Source: Acorus gramineus
Lineage: Eukaryota; Streptophyta; Magnoliopsida; Acorales; Acoraceae
Assembly: GCA_030737835.1 (NCBI GenBank)
Contig: CM060849.1
Span: 14,861,216 to 14,925,215 of the forward strand
Reading direction: 5' to 3'
DNA: 64,000 nt
The notes under the pieces were generated by a model. The model did no database searches. It was not told the origin of the DNA and saw only the letters and a list, made by a program, of their open reading frames with translations. The position numbers and the translations under genes are program-made. How positions within the stretch are numbered: the first letter of the stretch is position 1; each line of letters opens with the position of its first letter. Of this stretch, positions 10,801 to 22,800 are shown one piece after another.

Positions 10801-13330
10801 AATGATTCAAACATTGTTTGGAGATTTTATGTCAGTCACAACTTCTCCTCTGGAACCTCAAGACACTTTTTTACATCCGTTCTGCATTTTATATTGGATA
10901 TAATTGAAGCGTTCCCTACTAAGATGAAAGTGTTTCTACCTTTTTCCTTGTACCTCCTGCTTCATGCCTGCACAACTGATGAAAATGTCATAGTTCAAAT
11001 CTAGGGATGTACTGTGTATTGAACCTCTTCAACCATCTTTCATTATCAATGGGTTTTCTCGTATTGTTGTATTCAGTTATTGCAGATAAGTCTCCCAAAT
11101 TTTTCTTCAAACACCAAAAAGATTGGTGCTAAAATATCAAAATATGAATTCAGTTATGGGATGACTAAATTGACATAAACTGGGCTCATCCTTACTGGCC
11201 ACTGAGTTTCCACTGAACTTGAGTATCTTTGTTTAAGGATAGACCAAATGATACAAAAAATAGATCATAACCTTTCTAAAATGGATTTTTGGAGTAATAT
11301 GTAATTCAGAAATTGTAGTAGTTAGCTTTTGGTCAGGATTTATGATTTATAGTTTTTCTTCTTCTTTTAAATTACGTCTGAGAATATGATTATATGTGAT
11401 ATTTTTCGGATAAATAATTATCATTGCTGTACCTAGGTCTAGATGATCAACATGCTATAAGTAATCTATTGAAACTTTTATAACTGTAGTCACTGAAGAA
11501 TGCTTTAAGTCACTGGTGACCACAAACTAATGATAGAATAATTTTTGTAGTTGCTATGTTGTATCAAAGAAATAGCCTGTAGACTAAATAATTTATTTGC
11601 AGGTCATTTTATGCATATTCCAGTATGATGTGTGCATGCACAGATTCTTGAAGATGTCTGATTTCATCTTTATTTCCATGTAAAGTTTTGTGAATTTTTA
11701 TACAGGTTAAGCATATGCATTGGTATCCAGTTGGAGGTGAGGTTTCAGCTTGTGAATGCAGATGCCGTAGAGCACAGTTGCCTCCGAGCAAGTAATCTTT
11801 TAATCTATTTTTCTTCAGTCCATGATTAACATGATTAATCAATTCTTAAAAGTTTCCATTGTCCTTGTATTTTTAATTTATTTATCTATTTTCTTCATAT
11901 CAGTTACCGGTAATCAATGGAATTTTTTCTTAGCAAACTTAGCCTATGCATCAATTTAGCATGTGCCCCAGCTATGTTTCTTTGGAAAATTGTGTTGAAT
12001 TCACAACACTCCACCTTCTTATTCATGCCTATAATCTCTGGGAATCTATAACTTTTTACATTCTTTTCTGTTAATTCCACCTGACATGTTCTCCCTGTTT
12101 TGCTGATGCTGCTCAGCTTGCTTCCTTTGTTGCATCTATCCAGACTGCCTGAGTCAATGCAACATTATTTTTTGCATATTTCAAAAAAAATATTTTTTTT
12201 ATGGGCACAAAGTGAACTTCCTCGTCCGAGAATTAGCACCTTTTGTCTGCTTCAGTGTCAAAGGTTTTTTTTAAGTTATAATTATATGATCTAACCTGCA
12301 AATGTTTATCACAGATTTTGGCTCTTTGAACCACGCTGTGGTATGCATGATATTGGTGGTTGGTATGTGGAAACGTTTGGCCGAGATACAAAAGGCAGGA
12401 CGGTGCCTTCACAGAGGAGATGGGATGGGTTTTATGCAGTTGAACAAACAGAGAAGTATGTTTTTTAGATTTGTAAATCTTTTTTCATCCTTGAGTATAT
12501 ATTTACTGCGTAACATGAATTTGTTGTTTAACCAAGTTATGGAGAATCTATGTTACACAGTTTTTTACATCCTAAGAACGTTGCATATAGCCTGGTCCAA
12601 AGTGGATAATATCGAACAGTTTCTATGGACTGTTTGATGTTGCTAGACGTGGCTCAGAGAAGTGTACATGCAAAGTGCTGTTAAATTTCATGATCTACAT
12701 ATTATAGCTGGATATGGAACAAAAGTAATATACATATTTGTATTTCATGAACACATTTTGGTTACTTGGTATTTTATGCACACGTTCACCACAATGGCAG
12801 TATTACTTCCTGTTTGGAGATTTCTAGGTCCTTTGGCTCGTTTGGTTTTCATGTCACTATAGTTCGTTCATGAAGTGCATTGAACATCTTTCTATGCATT
12901 GCCTAATTGCCTTACAAAATCAAGCATATGTATTTGAGAATCTTTTTCAATTGAAAGCAATATAACCTCTCTATATTTTTAATATTTACCATTAAATATA
13001 TTCATGGATGGCACAAAACCAAGGATCTTCTGTAATTCATGGGATCATCTATGCACTTGATTGATTTAAAATTAGTACATGACCTGGTCATTGTCAGATA
13101 TTTCCCTTAGATCAAGCTAGACTTTATCACATGTTATTTGTGATTTATTTGTACCTTATATATTGTTTCTAAAATTTTCATGCAGGAGATTACATCCCGC
13201 AGTGTATTTGCTGGCTCTTGCATATAGAACCTTAGATCTTGAAGATACAAAAAGAAAACAGCAAACTGTTAGAGACTTTATTAAGCCAAAATTATCTAAT
13301 ATGCTAAGATGGTGCAAGAAAATTCTATAA
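7854..13330 (+). CDS. DnaJ (J-domain) protein, probably organelle-targeted
   Basis: Exons 7854-8132, 8215-9039, 11706-11791, 12315-12455 and 13186-13330 give 1476 nt and 491 aa, in frame throughout. The N-terminus (about residues 1-35) lacks Asp/Glu apart from D8 and is rich in Ser/His/Arg, resembling a plastid or mitochondrial transit peptide. The J domain spans about 38-107, with the diagnostic HPD at 67-69 and KKRAHYD closing the last helix. It should stimulate an Hsp70 ATPase. There is no G/F region or zinc-finger domain, so it is a J-only (type III) co-chaperone with a long plant-specific C-terminal region. That region includes Cys pairs around CECRC and a conserved-looking GGWYVETFGRDTKG. 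The ATG at 7854 is preferred over 7809 because the latter overlaps the TATA box. Intron 2 is 2.7 kb. J-domain assignment is firm; targeting and client are inference. Confidence 0.88.
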
Positions 13331-14033
13331 ATTAAAATATTTATTGGAAAGTTTGGGAAGGCTTTTTTTTGTGGATCATGACAAAGCAGAACATCCAAAC
13401 TTCGACTCTCTTGTTGGGACAGAAGAAGATCACCATACATGTGGAAGATATGGTCTAATTGCTACAGAAACCAATCCATGATGATTATTTATTTGCAGCT
13501 TGGAAACTTCTCTGCCATATAGATCTTGAAGTTTTCTCCGCTCTACTATCAGTGTATATATTTCTGGTGTCATTATCTTGTGAGAAGATGAAAAGTTTAC
13601 TCTTTCTGCAGTTTTATTATCCATATGTATCATTGTTCGCAATTGAGTGTTTTACTCTTGGTTCTCCAGATTGGAATTTAGAGCTGCTGAACTATGTATA
13701 TTATACAAATGTAGCAGTTACCATTTACTCTACTGTTGAAGAATGGCTTTTTCGAAGTAGGAATTGTCGCAGAAACAGAGACACAAGCCCTCTTTAGTCA
13801 AGTTTGGATTTGAAATTTGCACATCTGGAAGAATAAAAAGACTCCAACCTGATGTAATTTTGCTACTTGCTGTTAACTTGAAATGCAGTCATGAACCTAC
13901 TACGGATGGTTGCTGAATATCTTTGGGACCAGCTGTTGGAAAGGGGAGTGGCCTGCCAACAGTGAGAAGGTAAAGAATTATACTTTATTGGTTACTGACT
14001 TTCAACTCAAGCAACTAGGAAGTTACTACTCTT
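13331..14033. other. 3' flank of the DnaJ gene
   Basis: AT-rich, probably including the 3' UTR. ORFs here have no recognisable domain and no splice-compatible link to the DnaJ frame after its TAA. Confidence 0.45.
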
Positions 14034-14283
14034 GGACTATGAAAGCTGTCTAGATGAGGACAGAAGAATGTGCATCTATTATGGGGTCGGCATTCTCTTT
14101 GTGGCACATCGTCAACTTCTTCTCATAAATGACTTTGTCTCATAGACGAAAGTCTCATGGACTATGAAAGCTGTCTAGATGAGGTCAAAAGGATGTGCAT
14201 CTATTATGGGGTTGGCATTCTCTTTGAGGCATCTTCAGCTTCTTCACATAGATGACTTTGTCTCATAAACGAAAGTGAGAGAA
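14034..14283. repeat. Diverged tandem duplication, period 125 bp
   Basis: Two units, 14034-14158 and 14159-14283, both start GGACTATGAAAGCTGTCTAG and share GTGCATCTATTATGGGG and GACTTTGTCTCATA. They differ at scattered positions. It is non-coding, in the spacer after the DnaJ gene. Confidence 0.8.
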
Positions 14284-15705
14284 CAGTCTGATACATCATG
14301 TAAGCCTTTGGTGTAGTATTTGAAAAGTCAAGGGAGGCCAAATTCGTTAGCAATCTTTGGAATGCACCAATGTCAAACTGCAAGCTCTAAAAGTATGATT
14401 ACAAACTCTTCACTAATATCTCTCCCAACAAAATTGCTCTATGTATCTGATTATGTTCCTCTGTGATCTCTTTATATGATCTCATGTTCTCGACATTGAT
14501 TGTTAGTTTTGGCATTCCAGTGTTGATGAAACTTAAATTGAATGCCTCTATATCTGTTCACGATTCCTTCTGATTTATTTATTTATTAAATTTTGGTTCA
14601 ACATCTCTTTGTAATGACAACCCTACACTTCTTTTTCTATTTACTCCTTGAACATTGATGGTTTGCTTCGTAATTGCTTAATGCATGGGCGGAGGTGGGA
14701 AGATGGAAGGGGAAGAGGCCCCAATCTGGCAGTGTGATGGGAGGGGAGCTCCCGGGGAATATGGGGAGAGGATTTATCCATTCTTTTCCAGTGTCTGCAG
14801 AAAGGGTTTTGGCAGAGAGACTACCGAGACGGCAAGATCTATTATCTGCAGGTCCTGCTTCAGTATAAGCCATAAGTGCCTCAATCGCAGGAGCAGACTC
14901 AGCTGGCTTTCCTCAAAGGTGGATGGAGGGGTGAGGGGACTAGGGGATGCTGCATCTTCAGGTTGGGGTGGGAGGGTGTGTAGTTTTCAGTGTTGGAAGG
15001 TGTCTCTGTAGAGATTGGCAAAGTTAGTGGGAGATGCTGACCTTCTGCCTCAGTGTGTCATTATTGTCATAAGCACGTATGAACAGTGAAGTACTCAAGT
15101 CTAATCAAGACTATCGTTTAACAATATTTCTTTAACCATAAGCTTATTATTTTCTATGATCCCAACTTCATACTTACTGGGGTTTCAGCCGTTGGTTGTT
15201 CGCTGTTCGCTGTTAGTATTAGCTAATCTTTGGCTACGGATTTATATATTGACATATTAGTTTCATATGTTGACAGGGAGAAAAATCTGAATGCATTTTG
15301 TACATTCTTTTCTCGTTATTGTATTATTTCCTGATGAGAATGTTTGATGCAGAAGTGTAATCCTTTAGAGTCAAGGTTACATTTTGGAATCATGAATGCT
15401 GCTAGTGACAAGCTTTCAAGACGTAGAAAGAGCCAGGACTTGATTCACCCCATGAATAGAGGGTGCTATCATTCATGGAGGATCTCTCCTTTACGCATCG
15501 GAAAACAAAATTAAAGGTATGCACAACACTTACATTTGATCAGGAACTATTTGCTTTCAATATAAATGAGTGTTTATGATGAAATTTAAATCACAAAAAA
15601 GAAGATAGAAGACTGTTTGATAAACTAAGAACAGTTGATCTGGGTAGAGCTATGAGTTTGCTCCCCAAAGATCGAGTTCAAATCTCCCTGGCCTTACCTG
15701 ATGGA
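14284..15705. other. Spacer with an unassigned GC-richer island (about 14680-15010)
   Basis: About 14680-15010 is clearly richer in G+C than its surroundings and open in several frames, but no frame shows a protein domain I know. It could be a transposon relic or a non-coding exon. Nothing else is supported in this stretch. Confidence 0.4.
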
Positions 15706-16167
15706 TAGGGCTGGTAAACGAGCCGAGCAGCTCGGGCTCGGCTCGGACTCGGCTCGGTTAAAGCTCGCTCAGGCTCGTTCGATTAGACAAACGAGCCGAG
15801 CTTGAACAATTTTTAAAGCTCGGTTTGTAAACGAGCCGAGCCCGAGCCGAGCCCGAGCCCGAACTTATGTTACTTTCACATGTATAAGGTGTTGTGATTT
15901 ATGAAATGTGACTTCTTAAATGCTAAACAATATTTTTTTTAGCTAAACGAGCCCGAGCCGAGCCTTGATTCGAGCTTCAGCTTGGCTTGTTTAACAAACG
16001 AGCCGAGCCGAGCTTTAACCGAGCTTTTCACGAGCCCAACGAGCCGAGCTTGAACACAAAATGAAGCTCGTTCCCGAACCGAGCCGAGCCCGAGCCGAGC
16101 CTGATACTAAACGAGCCGAGCCTGAGCAGGTCAAAGCTCGGCTCGTTCGGCTCGTTTACCACCCCTA
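15706..16167. mobile_element. Non-autonomous DNA transposon with GAGCCGAGC arrays
   Basis: A 462-bp element. The left end TAGGGCTGGTAAACGAGCCG and the right end (reverse complement TAGGGGTGGTAAACGAGCCG) form near-perfect terminal inverted repeats. Both subterminal regions are packed with GAGCC/GGCTC units (GAGCCGAGC and its complement), leaving an AT-rich middle. The flanks CCTGATGGA (15697-15705) and CCTGATGCA (16168-16176) are a 9-bp direct repeat with one mismatch, the likely target-site duplication. It has no coding capacity. Nine bases fits a Mutator-like element and eight would fit hAT; the boundary leaves this open. Confidence 0.8.
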
Positions 16168-16224
16168 CCTGATGCACATACTTTTGTGGTCTTCTGTGCC
16201 TCCGGGGTTTTCCCAATTCTATTA

Positions 16225-16630
16225 GCCCCCACTTGGATTAGATAATTAAGTTATTTTGAGATTCATGACTATTGTTGTATAAATAAGGATGAAGTGATTT
16301 TTTGTTTGGTTGTGTTTTGAATTATTTTCATTGAGAAATATAATAATAAATTTTTTGCTGTTTGGATAAAATGTGAATAAGGTGTAGATAAAAATTTATA
16401 TAAGATTAAAAAATAATGACAGTTGATTTATAAGAGTTGATGACAATTGATTTGATAGTAGACTCATATATTCTTTTAGGTTGAATAATATGGAATAATT
16501 TAATTTCAGAGGTTGACCGGAATCCATATACCATTTTATACCAGTTATTTCTGACATACAGATTCTTATTCATTTCAGCCTTTCAAACACCTATTTTGAG
16601 GTTATCCCTCTTGATTCCGGGTTACTATCT
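16225..16630. mobile_element. DNA transposon relic, TTTTTTGTTTGGTTGTG family, copy 1
   Basis: Shares AGTGATTTTTTGTTTGGTTG, then a TTGAGAAAT.TAATAATAAA block and an AAATAAGGTGTA-like block, with about 34290-34660. I did not find exact ends here. It is non-coding. Confidence 0.45.
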
Positions 16631-17028
16631 TGGATTATCCTCTTGATTCATTCCTTCACCATTACTCATAAAATGTAACTTTTTTAACGATCAAAAGAAT
16701 AGAGAAAACCCACCAAATCATACACGCATCTTTGCAATTCCATTCATATTATCAGGAGAAGAATAGGATTTACATTTGAATCATATTCACATGATTCACC
16801 AATTTTTAATTGGATTCTAATAAAGCGCTTTCCTTTATTTTACTAAAACGAGGCAATAATTTTAAATTTATAAATGAAGTTTATCATCAACTGAATAAAA
16901 TATTTAATTTGTATTAAACGAAAATATGAAAAGCTTCGGTGAATTGACTTGAACAAAAAACCCAAAACATGCAATGAATAACTAAATCCAAATGAAAAAC
17001 AGAACTAAAACTAAAAAAAAATAAAAAA

Positions 17029-17562
17029 GGGAAAAATCCATATAACCCCCCCCCCCCCGGTAAACTGATTGAAATTCATATAACTCTCTAACTTTTCTTA
17101 AAATCTATATAATCCACTGTAAACACCTAGTAAATCCAAATAACTTCTTACATAAAATTTACGTTTATAGATAATGAATATTTTATAAATATTATGTTTG
17201 GTTAACTTTGATAGAAAACATAGTATATTAAAAAAGCTTTATAATGAATTAAAAATGTGAAAAATCATCTGTATATGTCCATTTTACTATTCGAATATGG
17301 TTTTATAATATATCCAGAGATGACAAAATTATCAATTTCATAGGATTTTTTGTATTTTTAACACATTGGAGGAGTTTATTAGTATATTGTATTTTCAGTC
17401 AAGATTAACCAAATTAAATATTCATTATCTATCAATGAAAATTTTATTCATAGGGTTATTTGGATTTACTAGGTGTTTTTAAGGGATTATATGGATTTTA
17501 AGAAAAGTCATACGGTTATATGAACTTCAGTCAGATTTTAGGGGGTTATATGGATTTTTCTC
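17029..17562. mobile_element. Long foldback (terminal-inverted-repeat) element
   Basis: About 200 bp at each end are inverted copies. The left arm starts GGGAAAAATCCATATAACCC and the right arm ends GGGGTTATATGGATTTTTC. Deeper in, ACCTAGTAAATCCAAATAAC pairs with GTTATTTGGATTTACTAGGT, and AGATAATGAATATT pairs with AATATTCATTATCT. The spacer is only about 120 bp, so a single strand would form a very long hairpin, a potential small-RNA source. A-rich flanks hide the target-site duplication. A C13 run lies in the left arm (about 17046). Confidence 0.75.
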
Positions 17563-17929
17563 AAAAAAAAAAAAATATAAAACCATCATAAACAACAAAA
17601 TAATTCACATTTGAAACCCTCAAATGACAACCCGGAAGATGGAGAAAGAAATGAATACCATGGATCCATTTATAAAGAGAGAATGACATTTGATTCATTG
17701 ATAATGATATAATATTAATTGTAATAAATTTTCTTGTGAGGCAATGATGAAATTTGAAAATAGTGATAAAATCAAATGGTCTCAACGTCAACATAGGTGA
17801 TTTGTTGTATAGACCATAGATTGATAAATAATGATCTTAGACTAACAAAATAGAATGATAACTTTCTAATTTATATGAAAATGGTATTTTTGTCATCAAA
17901 TCTATCCAAAATTACCACCAAATCTATCT

Positions 17930-18180
17930 TGTTCCATTTTGAATAGGGGCAGGGACAAGAACCCACAGGCTCGAGTGTTGCAGCTTCTGATTCCTGCTGC
18001 CCTTTGGGCGATTTGGCTCGCGCAGAACGCTTGTATCTTCAAGGGACAGAGACTCCATCTAGAAAACTTGTGGGGGGGTACTAAGCATTTCATATCGTGC
18101 TGGGGAGTGCCGTTGGCTGGGGCCAGGGGCGGCGCCAACTGGAGACAAGCAGGAGCTCAATGTGCTTTCCAATGGAAGCA
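17930..18180 (+). pseudogene. LINE retrotransposon 3' fragment (zinc-binding RT tail)
   Basis: The frame VLQLLIPAALWAIWLAQNAC, then IFKGQRLHLENLW, matches the end of the zf-RVT region of plant L1-type LINEs. The same layout ([18 protein letters not shown]) is seen in the LINE at 47618-49125. Only the last roughly 60-80 codons of ORF2 survive; the zinc-binding Cys/His segment and the reverse transcriptase are absent. It sits upstream of the prolyl hydroxylase. Confidence 0.7.
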
Positions 18181-18289
18181 CCAGTCAGAAGCAATGGACA
18201 ATGGGGTTTTAATTGCTCATCTACTAATCTACTTTTGTCTATATAAAAGCTTCTATATCCAGTTTCATATATAAACACATCATAGTCCA

Positions 18290-19688
18290 CGCAAAGTTTT
18301 CATCAACCACAAAACACAAACAGATTCCAAAATCCTAAGGAGAGCTTTATTTATTTATTTATTTAATCCATTGGTTCATATTGAGGGTGGAGCCACATGG
18401 AGACAAGTAGGGGTCTGCTTGCATTTTGAAGAAATAATAATAATAAGAATAAGAAGAAGAAGAAGAAGGTAATGTGTGTGTTTGTTTGAGGGGATTATAA
18501 ACAATCTCAGGGAAACTTCTTGCTCTGTTGTTTTGACCTGGCCTGGCCGAGGGGAGCATACCTAGTGTAACCTTGGTCCGGTGTTTTCAAGGCCTTCTTC
18601 GCCTTCATTCTCTTTTCCTCACATTTTCGACCTTTTGTAACTTAAATTCTTAGTTACAAAATGGTCTACATTTTCTCTGTATATAAAAAAAAAGTATACA
18701 GCATTGTTATACAGTTCCATGCATGACCCATTTGCAGTCAGTAAATAAAGGGAAAAAAATGTCCAAATCAAACTTCAAATTTTCTAAATACCCAAGTCTC
18801 TTTTAAAAATTCTATTCAATCTTGTAACTTAAGATGATTGTATTATCTTTATAATATTTAAACTGTGAAAAAATACGCATATTCTTAAATAAAATATTTT
18901 TATATTATTAATGTTTATTAAATAAATGTCGTGTGTGAACATTTTTAATTAGATTGCATAGAATTTAAATATTAATAACATAGGGATAATTAAGTCATTT
19001 TAAATTGAAAGATTGTTAAATTAGAACTTTTTTTTTTAATTCATAAAAATAGCTTATTTAGATATTTCAAAATTTTAAAAGATTTTTTAAGTATTTTTTT
19101 TATAAAAAAAAATTATTGTTTTCATAAAAATATCGTCAAAATGAAATTTTTTTTCCTAGCAAATTGAGTTTTGGTTAAGTCAACAAACACCTCTTATCTC
19201 TATAAAAGAGATCAATAGATCAAATTCTTAAAAGCACCTTTCTTTAAAAAAATATATTATCTTTTCTAGGAAATCCTGTGTTGCACCCTAATTTTTTTTT
19301 CTTAATTCGGACAATGTGTCTTTTAATTGAAATAGACATAAGGTGTCTTTGAATTGCACAATTGAACAACTTTTACATTTGTAAGAATCTACGTTCTAAA
19401 ACCGTGCAACTAAATAAATAAAAAAAAATAGAAACAATTTTATACAAACATATATCAAATAAATAAAATAGTGTTCAAAATCTGTTATTTTCAAAAACTT
19501 TCATAATAATTTTTTTATAAAATCAATTTTAAATCCAAACGTTTAAAAAAAAAAAAAATCAATTTTAAATAATAACCACCATAGCCATTAGTTCTATACG
19601 GTGGGGGGCATGATTTCCAAACTGAATTAAGAATGGAAGCGTAATGATTACATTCCATCCCCCAATAATGACAATTCCTAGGTGGGGA
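18290..19688. other. AT-rich spacer upstream of prolyl 4-hydroxylase
   Basis: Contains a GAA/TAA-type microsatellite at about 18427-18469, an imperfect copy of CATGGAGACAAGTAGG resembling sequence near 18140, and long A/T runs. No gene is supported. Confidence 0.5.
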
Positions 19689-19695
19689 TATAAAC
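19689..19695 (+). promoter_or_regulatory. Candidate TATA box of prolyl 4-hydroxylase
   Basis: TATAAAC in a locally GC-rich setting, 150 bp before the ATG at 19840. It is the only good TATA motif in the proximal 200 bp. Confidence 0.4.
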
Positions 19696-19839
19696 CCGTT
19701 TAATAATACCAACTCTTTCAAAAATCGGCGATTGGTGATTCTGTGGGACGCACATTGATTCAACACAAAGAGAGTACGAAGGGCGTGCGTTGACCTCCAC
19801 CCGCGACCTCTCTCATCTTCCCCGCCGTTACAACCGTTG

Positions 19840-22800
19840 ATGAAAGGCAAAGGTAGGGGCGGCTGGGGAGCCGGGGCCAAACTAGGGCTCCCCGTGGTCT
19901 TGTTCTTCTGCTCTCTCTTCTTCCTCGTCGGGTTCTTCGGATCGGTCCTCCTCTCTCAGGTTCGATTGTCTTGATTTCCTTTTTTTTTTTTTTTTTTTTT
20001 TTTTTTGGTCGGGGATCGGTTTGATTTTGAATGATCGGGATTGTTTTTGCAGGATATCTCTGGAGGAGGGGAGACGACGAGGAGGCTCGCGGAATCGGTG
20101 GATGGAGATGGGGAGGAGATTCTCGGCATGGATTATGGGGAGACCGGGGAGGATTTGGTCTCTTCGATCCCCTTTCAGGTCAAATCATCGTGGAATTTTT
20201 TATGATTATTCAGGCCTCTTTTTTTTATGTTGAATTTAAAGATATTGTGTGATCTTGATTGTGATGAGGGGACGAAGAGAATTTGAAACTTGGGTTTGAT
20301 GATTTTTTATATCTTTTTAGATAAAAATGATATTTATTATGGTATTGATGCAAAGATTCTAGTGTTGATGCAATTTATGAAAAAAAGGGAACAGGAGATA
20401 CCGATCACGTTAGTATGAAGGAAATATTCCAGAATTGATGCAATTTAGAAAAAAGAGGGAGAAGATATCAAGCACATGCTATCAAAGGGATGGAGGGGGG
20501 AGGGTGGGTGGTGGTCCTATTTAGGATTATGATGAAGTTGTATAGGGGTGGGCCACCCAATTGACGGGGTTAGTTATGATTTGATATTTAATTAATTAGA
20601 TAAAATCTGTCTTAGGGTGCGTTTGGCCACAATTTTTTTTTGGGGATTTTAGCTTTGTAAAAAGCTAAAAGCTGTTATCAAACATGCCAGCTTACATGCA
20701 TCATCATTACTAGATTTTATTAAAGGCTGTGTTTCATAAAGTAGTTATCATCGTTACATTCTCAAAAACTGTGTATAAAACAGTTAAAAGTTGCTTTTTA
20801 AACTGTGTTTTCAAACGCACCACCCTTAGTATCCTAATGAAGAGAGAATTTGTATGTGCATTCCATGGCATGAGATTGATGTAGAGAGATCGAATCCAAG
20901 GAGAGTTTGAGAGGGCCAGCTAAGAAAGGGAAACTCCATGAGAGTTTTTTTGAGTCTCTTGTAAGTCTTGTATATCACCTTTATTATAATGGATGCTCTT
21001 TGATCTTGTCACGTGGATTTGAACTTAGGTATAACCATGTCAATTTGTTTTTTCTTTTTGTATGTTGTGTGTTCTTTTTTTATTTTGGGTTTTGTTGTGG
21101 GCTCCTGTGATACGCCCAACAAGGGCTATCAAAGCAATCTATATCCCAACACTTATCCATTGTCTTATTAATATTGACGGCTTTTTCCATGAATCAAATG
21201 GGGCATACAAATTTTTTCATCTTTGTTTGGACTTCACCTATTGGAGGTTTTGCTATAATTTTTCTTTAAATAAAATCAGCTTTTCCTTAATCTACATTTG
21301 TATTGAAAACTTGCTGGGCATCAACCTATAAGTGAAGGAATCTTTTTTCATTCATGTTGTGGAAGAGAAGGGAAAATGAATGAGAGTTGGAGAGTGTTGT
21401 ACATCACATATCTTCAAAAGTTTAATTTGCGTAAAGTTTAAAGTTATCTGAAGATTGGCTTGCTCGTGTTCATTTATGGAACTCTTTTCTTTCCTGTGAT
21501 GTTGCTGTCTGGAGGCAGGTATTGAGCATGAGACCTCGTGCAGTTTATTTTCCTAAATTTGCAACTCCTGAACAATGCCAAGGCATAATAAAAATGACAA
21601 AACCAAATCTTAGGCCATCAACATTGGCCTTGCGGAAGGGAGAAACTGTTGAGAATACCAAAGGGATACGGACTAGGTATTTATTCCCCAAATTTTATCA
21701 ATCATTTGTTAAAGCATTCACTCTCGATACAACTTTTCTCAGGTTCATATGTTATTTCCTCTCTACATGCTCCATTATTCTAGATTTTGCATCTGTATCA
21801 TTGGGTTCTGACTTCTGTCACAATAAAACCATTTCGGAATTTGATATTTGAGCTTCTGTGGTTTGGTTAACAGTTCAGGTACATTTATCAGTGCATCTGA
21901 AGATAAAACAGGAATATTGGCAAATGTTGAGCGGAAGATTGCGAGAGCTACAATGATTCCAAGGGCCCATGGAGAGGTAAAGCAGAAAAATGATATATAA
22001 ATATGTGCTGATCAGGATATTTCTTAACCATCAAACACTATTTAGTACTTGGTTTGGTGATGAAACATATAGATTTGAGCCTATTCTTGTTTTTCGAAAC
22101 CCCATGTTCCTCCTGTTATGAGATTTCACTCTCTCAGAGCATCTTTTTTGGTCAGTCATATCCTTGCCCAGAAAAAAATAGGAGGATTGCTTCCTTGATT
22201 TGACAGAAGGATCATACTTGACAGAAGGATCATACACGAAAACATTGTTGAGTTGGGCGCTATGGATGCTAAACATGGTATCTATCACTTTTTTCAAGAT
22301 CAATATTCATATCTCGCCCACCTTCCTACCATATATCATCTCACCCCTGCTATAAATCATCTCTTCAAAATTAGCACAGGCAGGACCAGTGAAGACATTT
22401 TGAGTCTTATGCATTACCTCAAAGGGTGGTTCAACCTTTGAAAAGTCACTTAATAGTCTCAAGCAGTTGATTCAGTATTCCTATTTATATCAGTTTGCTA
22501 TTGATGGATGCACTCTGTTCTAAAGCGCTCATCATCTTCCTTGTTAAAGATACAGAGTTTGAGTCATGTGCAGTGACGATGATGTCAGCCTTTCATTTGT
22601 AGGCTATTCATTGTTTCCCTTCGACAACTACAGGCTATTTATCATTATCACCTGATAAAACAGACATGGCAAACTGACCACTTAGCTGGCAAATAATTTT
22701 TTTCATCTTAAGATGGGAATCCATGCATTGTTTATATTGACTGGTCAACTGAACTAAACAATTAATCAACTCCCCTCTTTCTCTTTTCACTCTGTTGAGA

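Noticed and set aside
14637-15011. Overlapping ORFs in the GC-richer island
   Set aside because: Open on both strands because of composition; no family motif seen.
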